Source of the DNA: Shimia sp. CNT1-13L.2
GTDB taxonomy: Bacteria > Pseudomonadota > Alphaproteobacteria > Rhodobacterales > Rhodobacteraceae
Assembly (NCBI RefSeq): GCF_024331145.1
Contig: NZ_JANDJO010000007.1
Location: 1-64,000 of the forward strand
DNA length: 64,000 nucleotides
Direction: 5' to 3'
Positions 18,289-26,765 of the stretch are shown in pieces (positions within the stretch are counted from its first letter, which is position 1; every line of letters starts with the position of its first letter). A program made the translations under genes and the position numbers. The notes beneath the pieces are model-generated. The model was not told the origin of the DNA and ran no database searches. It saw only the letters and a program-made list of their open reading frames with translations.

Positions 18289-19554
18289 TCAGCGTTGCCG
18301 CATCTCGGCTGACCTCGCGTGGCCCTCCATGCCTTCAAGACGGCTGATCCGCGCCGTGCGTTCAGCCAGAACCCGCGAAGCCGCCGTGTCGCAGCGTTGC
18401 CAGGTCACGGTCTTGGTGAACTTATGCACCGAAAGCCCGCCGGTATAGCGCGCAGCCTCGCTTGTCGGCAGCACGTGGTTCGGCCCGGCGCATTTATCAC
18501 CAAAGGGCACCGTGGTCTCCTCGCCAAGAAACAACGATCCATAAGCACTGAGCCGCCCCAGCCACCAGTCGAGATCCGCCGCCTGCACGTGCAGGTGTTC
18601 AGGCGCATAGCGATCGGCAACCTCGGCCACCTCTTCGCGTGTATCACACAACACCACCTCGGCCCGCTCATCCCATGCAACCTGCGCCACCGGCCCGTTC
18701 GGCGCGGGCAATTCGCCAATCAGATGCGGCACCAGCCCAATCACCTCTCGCGCCAGCTTTTCCGAGGTTGTCACCAGCCACACCGGGCTGTCGGCGCCGT
18801 GCTCCGCCTGTCCGACCAGATCCCAGGCCACGGTGGTCGGGTCGGCTGTTTCATCGGCAATCACAAGGCTGTCGGTCGGCCCGGCAAACATGTCGATGCC
18901 CACACCGCCAAACAGCATCCGCTTGGCCTCGGCAACATAGGCATTGCCCGGCCCAACAAGGATATCTGCCGGCACGCCGCCAAACAGACCATCCGCCATC
19001 GCCGCGATCCCCTGCACCCCGCCAAGGGTCAGGATGCGGTCGGCCCCGGCAAGGTCCATCGCATAGACCATTTCGTCGCGCAGCCCCTCGGCCCCGCGTG
19101 GCGGTGACGCCGCGGTGATCTGCTTCACCCCGGCCACCTTGGCCGTGGTCACTGTCATCAACACGCTGGCCACATGGCAATACCGACCACCCGGCGCATA
19201 GCAGCCCGCGCTGTTCATCGGGATCTGCTTTTGCCCCGCCCAAAGCCCAGGCATCACCTCGATCTCGCAGTCCTGGATCGTCGCCATCTGCGCCTCGGCA
19301 AAGCGGCGGATATTGGCATGGGCAAAGCGGATGTCGTCCTTGGTCTGCTCCGGCACCCGCGCACAGGCCGCCGCCCGCTCTGCATCACTCAGCACGATCT
19401 CCCCGCGCCAACCATCCAGCTTCTCGGCATAGCGGCGCACGGCCTCCTCGCCGCCATCGCGGATATTGTGCAGCATGATCGCCACGCTGTCGCGCAGATC
19501 AAGGTTCTCCGACGGCGGCCGCGGCTCGGCCCGCTTGAGATAGGATATCGCCAT
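18289..19554 (-). CDS. Histidinol-dehydrogenase-family enzyme (catabolic paralogue, substrate unknown)
   Basis: The 421-residue protein keeps the HisD catalytic set: Gln249 and His252 in GQAEHGADS, the Glu319-His320 pair in APEHLHV, the aspartate in FGDKCAGPNHVLP and a C-terminal histidine in GMEGHA. A zinc- and NAD-dependent oxidation of an alcohol to a carboxylate is therefore likely. It is not with other his genes; it follows the FAD-GcvT gene by five bases. Catabolic paralogues such as HpsN oxidise other alcohols (2,3-dihydroxypropanesulfonate), so this is probably not biosynthetic HisD. The GDK instead of the GDY pattern I recall in biosynthetic HisD supports that. Substrate cannot be read from the sequence. 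Confidence 0.75.
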   Translation of the reverse strand: MAISYLKRAEPRPPSENLDLRDSVAIMLHNIRDGGEEAVRRYAEKLDGWRGEIVLSDAERAAACARVPEQTKDDIRFAHANIRRFAEAQMATIQDCEIEVMPGLWAGQKQIPMNSAGCYAPGGRYCHVASVLMTVTTAKVAGVKQITAASPPRGAEGLRDEMVYAMDLAGADRILTLGGVQGIAAMADGLFGGVPADILVGPGNAYVAEAKRMLFGGVGIDMFAGPTDSLVIADETADPTTVAWDLVGQAEHGADSPVWLVTTSEKLAREVIGLVPHLIGELPAPNGPVAQVAWDERAEVVLCDTREEVAEVADRYAPEHLHVQAADLDWWLGRLSAYGSLFLGEETTVPFGDKCAGPNHVLPTSEAARYTGGLSVHKFTKTVTWQRCDTAASRVLAERTARISRLEGMEGHARSAEMRQR

Positions 19555-19559
19555 TCCGC

Positions 19560-21992
19560 TTATGCCCTCACCTTCTCGAAAGCCGGATCATAGGGGCCAA
19601 AGGCGATCACCTCGGCCTCGGCCATGTCCCCGCAGATGTCGATACTCAGCTGGGCGCCGGTCCCTGCAACGTCGCGGTCAACAAAAGCATAGGCCAGGTT
19701 CATCGCCACCCGGTGCCCCCAGGCCCCCGACGTCACCGTGCCAACAACCTTGTCACCCACCATGACAGACGCGCCGGGATGCGCCCGCGCATCGGCATAG
19801 TCCACATGCAGGCAGACAAGCTTGCGCTTCTGCCCCGCCGCCATCCGTTCCACCAGAGCGGATTTGCCAACAAATTCCTTGTCCATCCGCACAAACCGGT
19901 TCAGCCCGGTCTCGAAAGGATCATACTCGGTGATCAGGTCCGCCTTCCAATGGTGGAACCCTTTCTCAAGCCGCATCGACTCGACCGCCCGCGCGCCGAA
20001 CAGACGCATCCCATGCGCCTCCCCGGCCTCGCGCAGCGCGAGATAGGCCGCATAAAGCGAAGCATTCGGCACATGGATTTCATAGGCCAGCTCGCCCGAG
20101 AAACTCACCGCCATCACAGTGGCCGGCGCAATCCCCACGAAACACTCGCGCACGCTCAGCCACGGAAACGCCCCCTTCGACCAATCCCCGCGCGACACCG
20201 CCGACAGAACATCTCGCGCCTTCGGCCCCGCCAGCACAAGAATGGTCTGCTCGTTGGTCAGGCTCCTGATCTGCACGTCCTCATCCGCGCGCAGATGCGA
20301 GGTCAGCCAGTCCATGTCGTGAAATTCCGACGCCGCTGCCGACCCGTACCAGATACGCGCCCCACCGCGATCCGAGGCCGGAATATTGGCAATCGTCGCC
20401 TCTCCCTTGATCATCCCGTGATGGTTCAACAAGTAGCCAAGCCCCACACGCCCTTCGCGCCGCGTCACCAGCCCGCAGAACATCCGATCAAGGAACCCAT
20501 GCGCATCCGCGCCGGTGAGCTCGAAGCGGTTGAACCCGTTCACTTCGCACAGGCCCACACCCTCCTGAACTGCCTTCACCTCGGCCGCCACAACCGGCTC
20601 GGCCTCGTCAAAGCCAAAGGTATGCGTCGGATGGAACTCCTTCGCGGGCTTGAAATACTCCGCCCGCTCCCAGCCGTTCACCACCGTGAACTCGGCCCCT
20701 TCCGCCGCCAGCACGGGCGTCAGCGGCGTGGTCTTGGCCATCCGCCCTGCGGGTCGATGCTCGTTCGGGAAATGGAACCTGAACTCGTTCTGATAATCCT
20801 CGATCGCCTTCAGCGCGGTCAGTTCGACGTTGGCATGTCCGGTGAACCGGCGCGGATCAAGGCACCACGTGTCATAGCAGGCCTCGCCATGCACGATCTG
20901 CTGCGCCAGAAGCCAGCCATGCCCTCCCCCTTCACCAAGCCCTGCCCTAAGACCAATGATGCAGAAGGCATTGCGCTTGCCCGGGATCGGCCCCACCAGG
21001 GGCGCACCATCAATCGTATAGGTAATCGGCCCGTTGACGACCGTGTGAATGCCGACCTCCATCAAGGCCGGCATCCGCGCGAAAGCCCCCTCAAGAACAT
21101 CCGTCACCCGATCAAGATCATCCGGACACAGGGCATTCACGAACTTCGGATCAATCCCGTCCATGCCCCAGGTCTTGCAGCCCTGCTCATAGAAGCCGAC
21201 AAGCAACCCGTTCTTTTCCTGCCGCGAGTAATAATCGCTGATCGGACAGCGCAACAACGGCATCCGGTGCCCGGCCTCCTTGATGGCGGGAATCTCCTCG
21301 GTCAGGAAATACTGGTGCTCCATCGACATCACCGGATGATGCACCCCCATCATCGCGCCCACCTCGTTCACGCGATAACCACAGGCGTTCACCACGATAT
21401 CACAGTCGATATCCCCCTTCACCGTATGCACGGTCCAGGTATCGTCCTTGTGCTGGGTCAGGCCGGTCACCGGCGTATTGCGATAAACCTCGGCCCCCGC
21501 ATTGCGCGCCCGCCGCGCCAGCGCCTGACACAGCTGCGCCGGATCAATATCCCCGTCCAGCGGATCCCAAAGCCCGCCCACAAGGTTCTCCGTCGAAATC
21601 AGCGGATGCCGCCGCGCGCATTCCTCGGCGTCGATCACCTCGAAATGCACATCCATCCCCCGCGCCATCGAGGCAAAATGCCGATAGCCCATCATCTGCT
21701 CTTCGGTATTGGCCAGCCGGATGCCACCGTCTGCATGGTGGTAATTGATCGGATACTCCGGGTCCTCGGACAATTCCTTGTAAAGATTGATCGAATGCGT
21801 CTTCAGCCCCACCATCGTCTGGTTCATGCCGAAATTGGTGACCTGCGCCGCCGAATGCCAGGTCGTGCCGCTGGTCAGCTCGTCACGCTCCACCAGCACC
21901 ACATCACTCCACCCTTCCTGCGTCAGGTGATACAACGTCGAACAGCCGGCGATCCCGCCACCAATGACCACGACCTTCGTGCGCGATTTCAT
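19560..21992 (-). CDS. FAD-dependent oxidoreductase with GcvT domain (dimethylglycine/sarcosine dehydrogenase-like)
   Basis: This 810-residue two-part enzyme has an N-terminal FAD/DAO domain (GGGIAG at 11-16) with His46 in SGTTWHSAAQ, the histidine that carries covalent FAD in dimethylglycine and sarcosine dehydrogenases, and a C-terminal GcvT-like folate-binding domain (about 430-800). Such enzymes oxidise N-methyl groups and pass the one-carbon unit to tetrahydrofolate. The ATG at 21992 has a GGGAGAG ribosome site. It is co-transcribed with the HisD-like gene and divergent from the MttB-family gene, which suggests a joint demethylation pathway. The exact substrate is inferred only by family. 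Confidence 0.85.
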   Translation of the reverse strand: MKSRTKVVVIGGGIAGCSTLYHLTQEGWSDVVLVERDELTSGTTWHSAAQVTNFGMNQTMVGLKTHSINLYKELSEDPEYPINYHHADGGIRLANTEEQMMGYRHFASMARGMDVHFEVIDAEECARRHPLISTENLVGGLWDPLDGDIDPAQLCQALARRARNAGAEVYRNTPVTGLTQHKDDTWTVHTVKGDIDCDIVVNACGYRVNEVGAMMGVHHPVMSMEHQYFLTEEIPAIKEAGHRMPLLRCPISDYYSRQEKNGLLVGFYEQGCKTWGMDGIDPKFVNALCPDDLDRVTDVLEGAFARMPALMEVGIHTVVNGPITYTIDGAPLVGPIPGKRNAFCIIGLRAGLGEGGGHGWLLAQQIVHGEACYDTWCLDPRRFTGHANVELTALKAIEDYQNEFRFHFPNEHRPAGRMAKTTPLTPVLAAEGAEFTVVNGWERAEYFKPAKEFHPTHTFGFDEAEPVVAAEVKAVQEGVGLCEVNGFNRFELTGADAHGFLDRMFCGLVTRREGRVGLGYLLNHHGMIKGEATIANIPASDRGGARIWYGSAAASEFHDMDWLTSHLRADEDVQIRSLTNEQTILVLAGPKARDVLSAVSRGDWSKGAFPWLSVRECFVGIAPATVMAVSFSGELAYEIHVPNASLYAAYLALREAGEAHGMRLFGARAVESMRLEKGFHHWKADLITEYDPFETGLNRFVRMDKEFVGKSALVERMAAGQKRKLVCLHVDYADARAHPGASVMVGDKVVGTVTSGAWGHRVAMNLAYAFVDRDVAGTGAQLSIDICGDMAEAEVIAFGPYDPAFEKVRA

Positions 21993-22066
21993 AAGTCTCT
22001 CCCGGAAAACAAGTCTTACAAATGACCAGTGGCCAAGCCGCCCCAAAGATCAACGCCGCATCGCTA

Positions 22067-22106
22067 TTTCCGAAATTTTCGAAATTATTTTCTCCGAAAT
22101 ACGAAA
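22067..22106. promoter_or_regulatory. AT-rich palindromic control region between the FAD-GcvT and MttB-family genes
   Basis: The 186-base divergent intergenic region holds an AT-rich island in otherwise GC-rich DNA. TTTCCGAAATTTTCGAAA (22067-22084) is an imperfect palindrome (14 of 18 positions) centred on AAATTT, and a related CTCCGAAATACGAAA follows at 22092-22106. The spacing and T-rich/A-rich arms are compatible with a LysR-type binding site; the LysR gene lies 1.5 kb away at 23699. Confidence 0.45.
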
Positions 22107-22178
22107 CTGCATTTCTCACCTGTCCCGCCCGACCATCCCGCCTCTATCCTGCCCGCAACCAACACGAACGAGGCCCCC

Positions 22179-23690
22179 ATGACGGCAATGCGAAAACGCG
22201 GCGGACGCAAGGCCCGCATCGCCCAGCGCGCAGCAAAACCCGAAGTCGATCCCTGCCCGCCCGGTCAGCCGGGTGGCCTCTACCGCCCCCTGTCAGACGC
22301 CGATCTCAAGCGCATCTATGACGCTGCCCTCACCCTGCTCGACACTCTCGGCATGGGCGAGGTGCCCGCCCGCCTGCGCAGCGATCTTCTGGCCGCAGGC
22401 GCACGCGAAAACGGCGCGCGCATCGAATTCCCCCGCGCCCTTGTCGAAGATGCCATCGCCCGCGCCCCGAAACAGTTTGTCCTGCATGGCCGCGATCCCG
22501 ACCGCAGCATCGAGGTCGGCGGCACATCCGTCCACTTCGGCACCGGCGGCGCGGCGGTCCAGACGCTGGACATCGACACCGGTCTGTACCGCCCCTCGAC
22601 CCTGGCCGACCTGCACGACTTCACCCGCCTGCAAGACACCCTGCCAAACGTCAGCTGGTTCACCCGCTGCTGCATCGCCACCGATCTGCCCGACCTTCTC
22701 GATCTGGATGTGAACACCGCCTATGCGCTGATGAAGAACACCACCAAGCCGGTGGCCACCGCCTTTACCATCGCCGAACATGTCGCCCCGATCGTGCAGT
22801 TGTTCGACATCGCCGCCGGCGGCGAAGGCGCCTTTTCCAAACGCCCCTTCGTCAAGGCCCACATCAGCCCCGTCATCTCGCCCCTGCGCTACGGCGAAGA
22901 CGCGGTCGACGTGGTCTATGAATGTATCCGCCACAATATCCCGATGTCCTGCATCACCGCCGCCCAGGCCGGGGCCACCGCTCCCGCCACGCTGGCCGGG
23001 TTCCTCGCCCATTCCCTTGCCGAAACCCTCGCCTCGCTGGTCATGGTCCACGCCATCCAGCCCGGCTACCCGATGGTCTTCTCCAACTGGCCTTTCGTGA
23101 TTGACCTGCGCAGCGGCGCCTTCTCGGGCGGCGGGGGCGAAACCGCCCTCCTCAACGCCGCCTCGGCCCAGCTCTCCAACTGGCTCGGCCTGCCCTCGGG
23201 TGTCGCGGCCTCCATGACCGACGCCAAGGCCATCGACGCCCAATATGGCATGGAAAAAGGCCTCACCTCGCTGGCCGCCGCACTGGCGGGTGGCAACCTG
23301 ATCTACGAAAGCTCCGGCATGACAGCCGCCCTTCTCGGCGCGAGCTTCGAAGGCTTCATCCTCGACAACGAAATGCACGCCCACACCTACCGCGTCCTGC
23401 GCGGTGTCGAAGTCAGCGATGATACCCTCGGCCTCGATGCCATTCGCGACGCGGTTCTCGGCGAGGGCCATTTCCTCGGCCACGCCCAGACCCATGCCGC
23501 GATGGAACGCGACTACTACTACCCCGATCTCGCCGACCGGGAAGAGCCGCGCACATGGGCGCAATCCGGTGCGCAATCGGCCTGGGACCGCGCCCGCGAC
23601 ACCGCCCGCCGCATCCTGGCCGACCACCAGCCGCAATACCTCTCGCCCACACAAGACGCCGCCATCCGCGACCGCTTCAACATCCTCTAG
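22179..23690 (+). CDS. MttB-family methyltransferase without pyrrolysine
   Basis: This 503-residue protein belongs to the trimethylamine methyltransferase (MttB/COG5598) superfamily, judged by the SDADLKRIYDAALTLLDTLG start, the FGTGGAAVQTLDIDTG region and the overall length. It is read through without any in-frame amber codon, so it is of the non-pyrrolysine type, whose studied members demethylate glycine betaine, carnitine or proline betaine by transfer to a corrinoid protein. No corrinoid protein or corrinoid:THF methyltransferase is nearby. The ATG at 22179 has an ACGAGG site; the frame is open upstream into the promoter but is not coding there. The first 40 residues are basic and proline rich. 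Confidence 0.82.
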   Translation: MTAMRKRGGRKARIAQRAAKPEVDPCPPGQPGGLYRPLSDADLKRIYDAALTLLDTLGMGEVPARLRSDLLAAGARENGARIEFPRALVEDAIARAPKQFVLHGRDPDRSIEVGGTSVHFGTGGAAVQTLDIDTGLYRPSTLADLHDFTRLQDTLPNVSWFTRCCIATDLPDLLDLDVNTAYALMKNTTKPVATAFTIAEHVAPIVQLFDIAAGGEGAFSKRPFVKAHISPVISPLRYGEDAVDVVYECIRHNIPMSCITAAQAGATAPATLAGFLAHSLAETLASLVMVHAIQPGYPMVFSNWPFVIDLRSGAFSGGGGETALLNAASAQLSNWLGLPSGVAASMTDAKAIDAQYGMEKGLTSLAAALAGGNLIYESSGMTAALLGASFEGFILDNEMHAHTYRVLRGVEVSDDTLGLDAIRDAVLGEGHFLGHAQTHAAMERDYYYPDLADREEPRTWAQSGAQSAWDRARDTARRILADHQPQYLSPTQDAAIRDRFNIL

Positions 23691-23698
23691 CCGGGGCT

Positions 23699-24667
23699 TT
23701 ATTCGCCTTCCAAAAGCCGGAACGCATCCGCCAGCCAGGGCATCGCCTCGTGCACCGGCTGGATCGCGTGCAGCGCCAGCAAGGCACGCAGCTTCACATC
23801 CACCATCCGCACCACGCTCTCCGAACAATCCTGCGTGGCAAAGACCGAGATATTGCGCGCAAAGCTCTTGCCCGGAAACTCGTGCAACCGCACCCGCCCG
23901 TGAAACCGCTTGGCGCGCGCATAAAGCATCGGCGTGGTCACACACCACCCGGCCCCCGCCGCCACCATCGCCATGATCGTCTGGTTGTTCTCGATCTCGA
24001 ACCGCGTCGGCAACACCCGCTTCATGCGCCGCAACTGCGCCTCGATCTGCCGCCCCATGATCTGGTTCTGCGTATAGCGCAGAAACGGCATCCCCGCCCG
24101 CCCCGCCAGACAGTCTTCCGGCGTAACCTCGCTCTGCGCTGGCAGGGCAACCACAAAGGGATCGCGCAACAACGGGTATTCCTGCGCCTCCAGCACCGCA
24201 TCCGCCGGGCGCATCGCCACCCCGATATCCAGCGCCCGGTTGCGCAGCATCTCCAAAAGCATGTGGCTGTGATCGGTACGGTGCAGAAAGTCACACTTCG
24301 GCATCGCCTCCGACAGGAACACCGCCAGCTCCGGCCCGATGTCACTGTCGAAATCCTCGATCATCCCGAGCCTGAGGTGGGTCGCCTCGGTGATATTGCC
24401 GGCCGAGGCCTCGGCCCGCGCCCGCCGGATCAGCCGCAGCGCCTCATCCACGTGTTTCAGAAACACGCCCCCCGCCGGCGTCAGCACCATCGGACGTCGC
24501 CCATGATCCAGCAATGACACCCCCAACTGCGCCTCCAGCGTCTTGAGGTGATGCGACACCGTGCTCACCGACAATCCGGTCTCGCGCGCCACCGCCTGCA
24601 ACGATCCCGCCGCCGCTGCCAGTTGGAACAACTCCAGCCCCCGCAGACTCAGATCATCACGCGCCAT
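23699..24667 (-). CDS. LysR-family transcriptional regulator of the catabolic island
   Basis: The 322-residue protein has an N-terminal winged helix-turn-helix (residues 3-62, with SVSTVSHHLKTLEAQLGVSLL) and a LysR substrate-binding domain (about 95-300). It converges on the MttB-family gene, separated by eight bases, and lies between that gene and the ABC transporter operon. The likely targets are the two divergent intergenic regions at 22.0 kb and 27.8 kb, which both hold AT-rich dyads. The frame is open upstream to 24877 through repeat DNA; the ATG at 24667 is the first that fits the family start. The inducer is unknown. Confidence 0.85.
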   Translation of the reverse strand: MARDDLSLRGLELFQLAAAAGSLQAVARETGLSVSTVSHHLKTLEAQLGVSLLDHGRRPMVLTPAGGVFLKHVDEALRLIRRARAEASAGNITEATHLRLGMIEDFDSDIGPELAVFLSEAMPKCDFLHRTDHSHMLLEMLRNRALDIGVAMRPADAVLEAQEYPLLRDPFVVALPAQSEVTPEDCLAGRAGMPFLRYTQNQIMGRQIEAQLRRMKRVLPTRFEIENNQTIMAMVAAGAGWCVTTPMLYARAKRFHGRVRLHEFPGKSFARNISVFATQDCSESVVRMVDVKLRALLALHAIQPVHEAMPWLADAFRLLEGE

Positions 24668-24753
24668 GCCACTTTTCTCCCGATAGGTTGCCGCCACTCT
24701 CGGACACTCCCCGACCCAAGGCAAGCACCCATCCCGCGCTTCAATGCACCGCG

Positions 24754-24811
24754 AAATACTCCGGGGTGAATGGCCCCGGACCTGCTCCGGGGACAGAGGG
24801 GCAGCGCCCCT
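24754..24811. repeat. Intergenic GC-hairpin repeat, copy A (probable terminator of the ABC operon)
   Basis: AAATACTCCGGGG (24754-24766) is followed by a hairpin CCCCGGA/TCCGGGG (24774-24780 and 24786-24792) and a second hairpin AGGGGC-AGC-GCCCCT (24797-24811). The same AAATAC-CCGGGG plus GGGGC-AGC-GCCCC arrangement occurs at 46432-46466. On the minus strand both copies stand directly behind a gene and end in a T-containing stretch, so they can act as terminators. The second hairpin reaches the stop codon of the permease. Confidence 0.6.
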
Positions 24812-26765
24812 ACCGCCAGCCCTGCGTACGCGCCAAGAGCCCGCGGGCAATCCCCGCATAAAGGCCCCGTGCGGCAAGGTTGGTATAGAAAATCAGCATC
24901 CCCATCGCCGCCGCCGGCGCCACGTCGCCCGCGTCATCCATGTTCAGCACCGCAACCGAGGCCAGCGTGGTCTTGGGACTATACAGGAACACCACCGCCG
25001 ACACCGTCGTCATCGCGTTCACGAAGAGGTAGATCCCGATCTCCAGCGCCGCCGGCAGCGACACCGGCACCGTCACCCGCCAGAACAGCCGCACCACCGG
25101 CTGGCCAAGGCTCGCCGAGGCCGCCTCGAACGCCCCGTCCATCTGTTTCAAAGCGGTCACTGCCGTCAGATGCGCCACCGTGTAGAAATGCGCCACGGTA
25201 CAGATCACGAGGATCGCCATCGTGCCATAAATCCCGCCCAGCGGGTTGCCCGGCGCGTTGAAGAAAAAGATATAGGCCAGCCCCAGCACCATGCCCGGCA
25301 CCGCCATCGGCATCAGCGCCATCGCCTGCACCGTCCCCCGCGCACGGCCCATGCCCGGTGCCTTCTCGACCAGATAGGCCCCGACAAAGATCAACATCGT
25401 GCCCAGCCCCGCCACCAGCACGGCCAGCCGCAGCGAATTCCAATAAGACGCCCAGCCGCCACCATCCACCAAATCAAACCGGAAATGCTGCCATGTCAGG
25501 CTGAGATCATAGGGCCAGAACCTGACCAGCGCCGCATACTGGCACACCCCCAGCACCCCGAGGATGAACAGGCTCACTATCCCGCAGTGCAACAGCAGCA
25601 CACGGTCCCGCCCGCGCGAGGGTGCTGCCACATAAGGCACCGCCCGCTCGCTCAGCGCCGCCACCTGCCGCCGCTGCACGATCCGGTCCACCACGAAAGC
25701 CAGCCCCGCCGGGATCAACAGGATCACCGACACAACCGCCCCCATTTCGAAATTCTGCTGGCCGATCACCTGCTTGTAGATATCCACCGCCAACACGTTG
25801 AACTGCCCGCCAATCACCTTCGGAAGGCCAAAGTCCGTGATCACCAGGTTGAACACCACGAAGCCAGCCGAGATCAGGCCATACCGTGCCCCCGGCAGCG
25901 TCACCGTGCGCAGCATCCGCCCTTTTGACGCCCCAAGCGCCTCTGCCGCCTCGTAAAGCCGCGCATCCGACAGCGACAGGGCCGTCGACAGGATCAGAAA
26001 GGCATGCGGAAAGGTAAAGAACACCGAGCCAATCACGATCCCGATTGGCCCATAGATGCTTTCACCCATCAACAGGCCCTTCAGCATCCCCTGATTGCCG
26101 AACAGGTAAATCAGCGCGATCCCCGGCAACAGGCTCGGCACCAGAAGCGGCGCCATCGCCACCATCCGGAACAGGCCCCGCCCCCACATCCGGCTGCGCT
26201 GCACCGCATAGGCAAACCAGAATGCAAGCGCCACCGTCACCACGGTGCTGATCGTCGCGACAACCAGCGAATTGACGATCGACCCAGCCAGCGCAGGGCT
26301 GCTGAAGTACCGCGCGAAATTGCCGAAACCCCGCGCCGCATCGGGCCGGAACTGCACCCGCCGGAAGGCATTCGAATCCACCTCGACCCAATCCGCGCCA
26401 TGCGGGGCCGACCCGACAAGGAACTGTCCCCCGTTGATCCCGCGCACACGGTACTTCACTGGGCTGCGAAAGCTGAAATCCGGAAACAGCGCCACCGGCG
26501 ACAGACGCCCATCGCGCCCCGTCACAATGTCACCCTCACTATAGACGCCAAGCGCTGCATTTACTTCGGCTGCGTTCAGGACCGCACCGCCAAAAACACC
26601 CGCCTCGTCGCTCACCATGATCTCGAACTTTGACAGGTCGAACCGGTAGGTGGTCATCGATTTGCCAAGGATCGCCCCCAGCGGCAGCACCAGCGCCACC
26701 AGCAGGTAAAGCGCCACCACCAGCAGCCCCAATCGCAGCACGGTTTCGTCCCTGAGCCGTGTCAC
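24810..26765 (-). CDS. ABC transporter permease, fused two-domain type (2-aminoethylphosphonate/iron-like family)
   Basis: This 651-residue protein contains two BPD-type permease units in one chain, each with an EAA loop (EAAEALGASKGRMLRTVTLP in the first, EAASASLGQPVVRLFWRVTVP in the second). This fused layout is found in Fe(III) (FbpB) and putative 2-aminoethylphosphonate (PhnU-like) importers. Between the first helix (about 10-35) and the second (about 160) lies an unusually large non-hydrophobic stretch of some 120 residues, probably periplasmic. It starts with GTG, overlapping the ATPase stop as GTGA. No binding-protein gene is adjacent, so the substrate is uncertain. Confidence 0.85.
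   Translation of the reverse strand: MTRLRDETVLRLGLLVVALYLLVALVLPLGAILGKSMTTYRFDLSKFEIMVSDEAGVFGGAVLNAAEVNAALGVYSEGDIVTGRDGRLSPVALFPDFSFRSPVKYRVRGINGGQFLVGSAPHGADWVEVDSNAFRRVQFRPDAARGFGNFARYFSSPALAGSIVNSLVVATISTVVTVALAFWFAYAVQRSRMWGRGLFRMVAMAPLLVPSLLPGIALIYLFGNQGMLKGLLMGESIYGPIGIVIGSVFFTFPHAFLILSTALSLSDARLYEAAEALGASKGRMLRTVTLPGARYGLISAGFVVFNLVITDFGLPKVIGGQFNVLAVDIYKQVIGQQNFEMGAVVSVILLIPAGLAFVVDRIVQRRQVAALSERAVPYVAAPSRGRDRVLLLHCGIVSLFILGVLGVCQYAALVRFWPYDLSLTWQHFRFDLVDGGGWASYWNSLRLAVLVAGLGTMLIFVGAYLVEKAPGMGRARGTVQAMALMPMAVPGMVLGLAYIFFFNAPGNPLGGIYGTMAILVICTVAHFYTVAHLTAVTALKQMDGAFEAASASLGQPVVRLFWRVTVPVSLPAALEIGIYLFVNAMTTVSAVVFLYSPKTTLASVAVLNMDDAGDVAPAAAMGMLIFYTNLAARGLYAGIARGLLARTQGWR

Noticed and set aside
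18289-19554. Biosynthetic hisD
   Set aside because: No other his gene is near, the gene sits in an operon with an FAD-GcvT protein, and the GDK motif differs from what I recall in biosynthetic enzymes; kept as a paralogue.
19713-22025. Very long open frame of about 770 codons on the plus strand opposite the FAD-GcvT gene
   Set aside because: It has the Arg/His/Pro-rich composition of a reverse-strand shadow in GC-rich DNA, and the minus strand encodes a clearly recognisable enzyme.
22179-23690. Possible pyrrolysine-containing trimethylamine methyltransferase
   Set aside because: There is no in-frame TAG codon within the gene, and no pyl genes are in the window.
22293-23948. Open frame of about 550 codons on the minus strand opposite the MttB-family gene
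   Set aside because: Gly/Ala/Val/Asp-rich shadow without any domain; it also runs through the LysR gene end.
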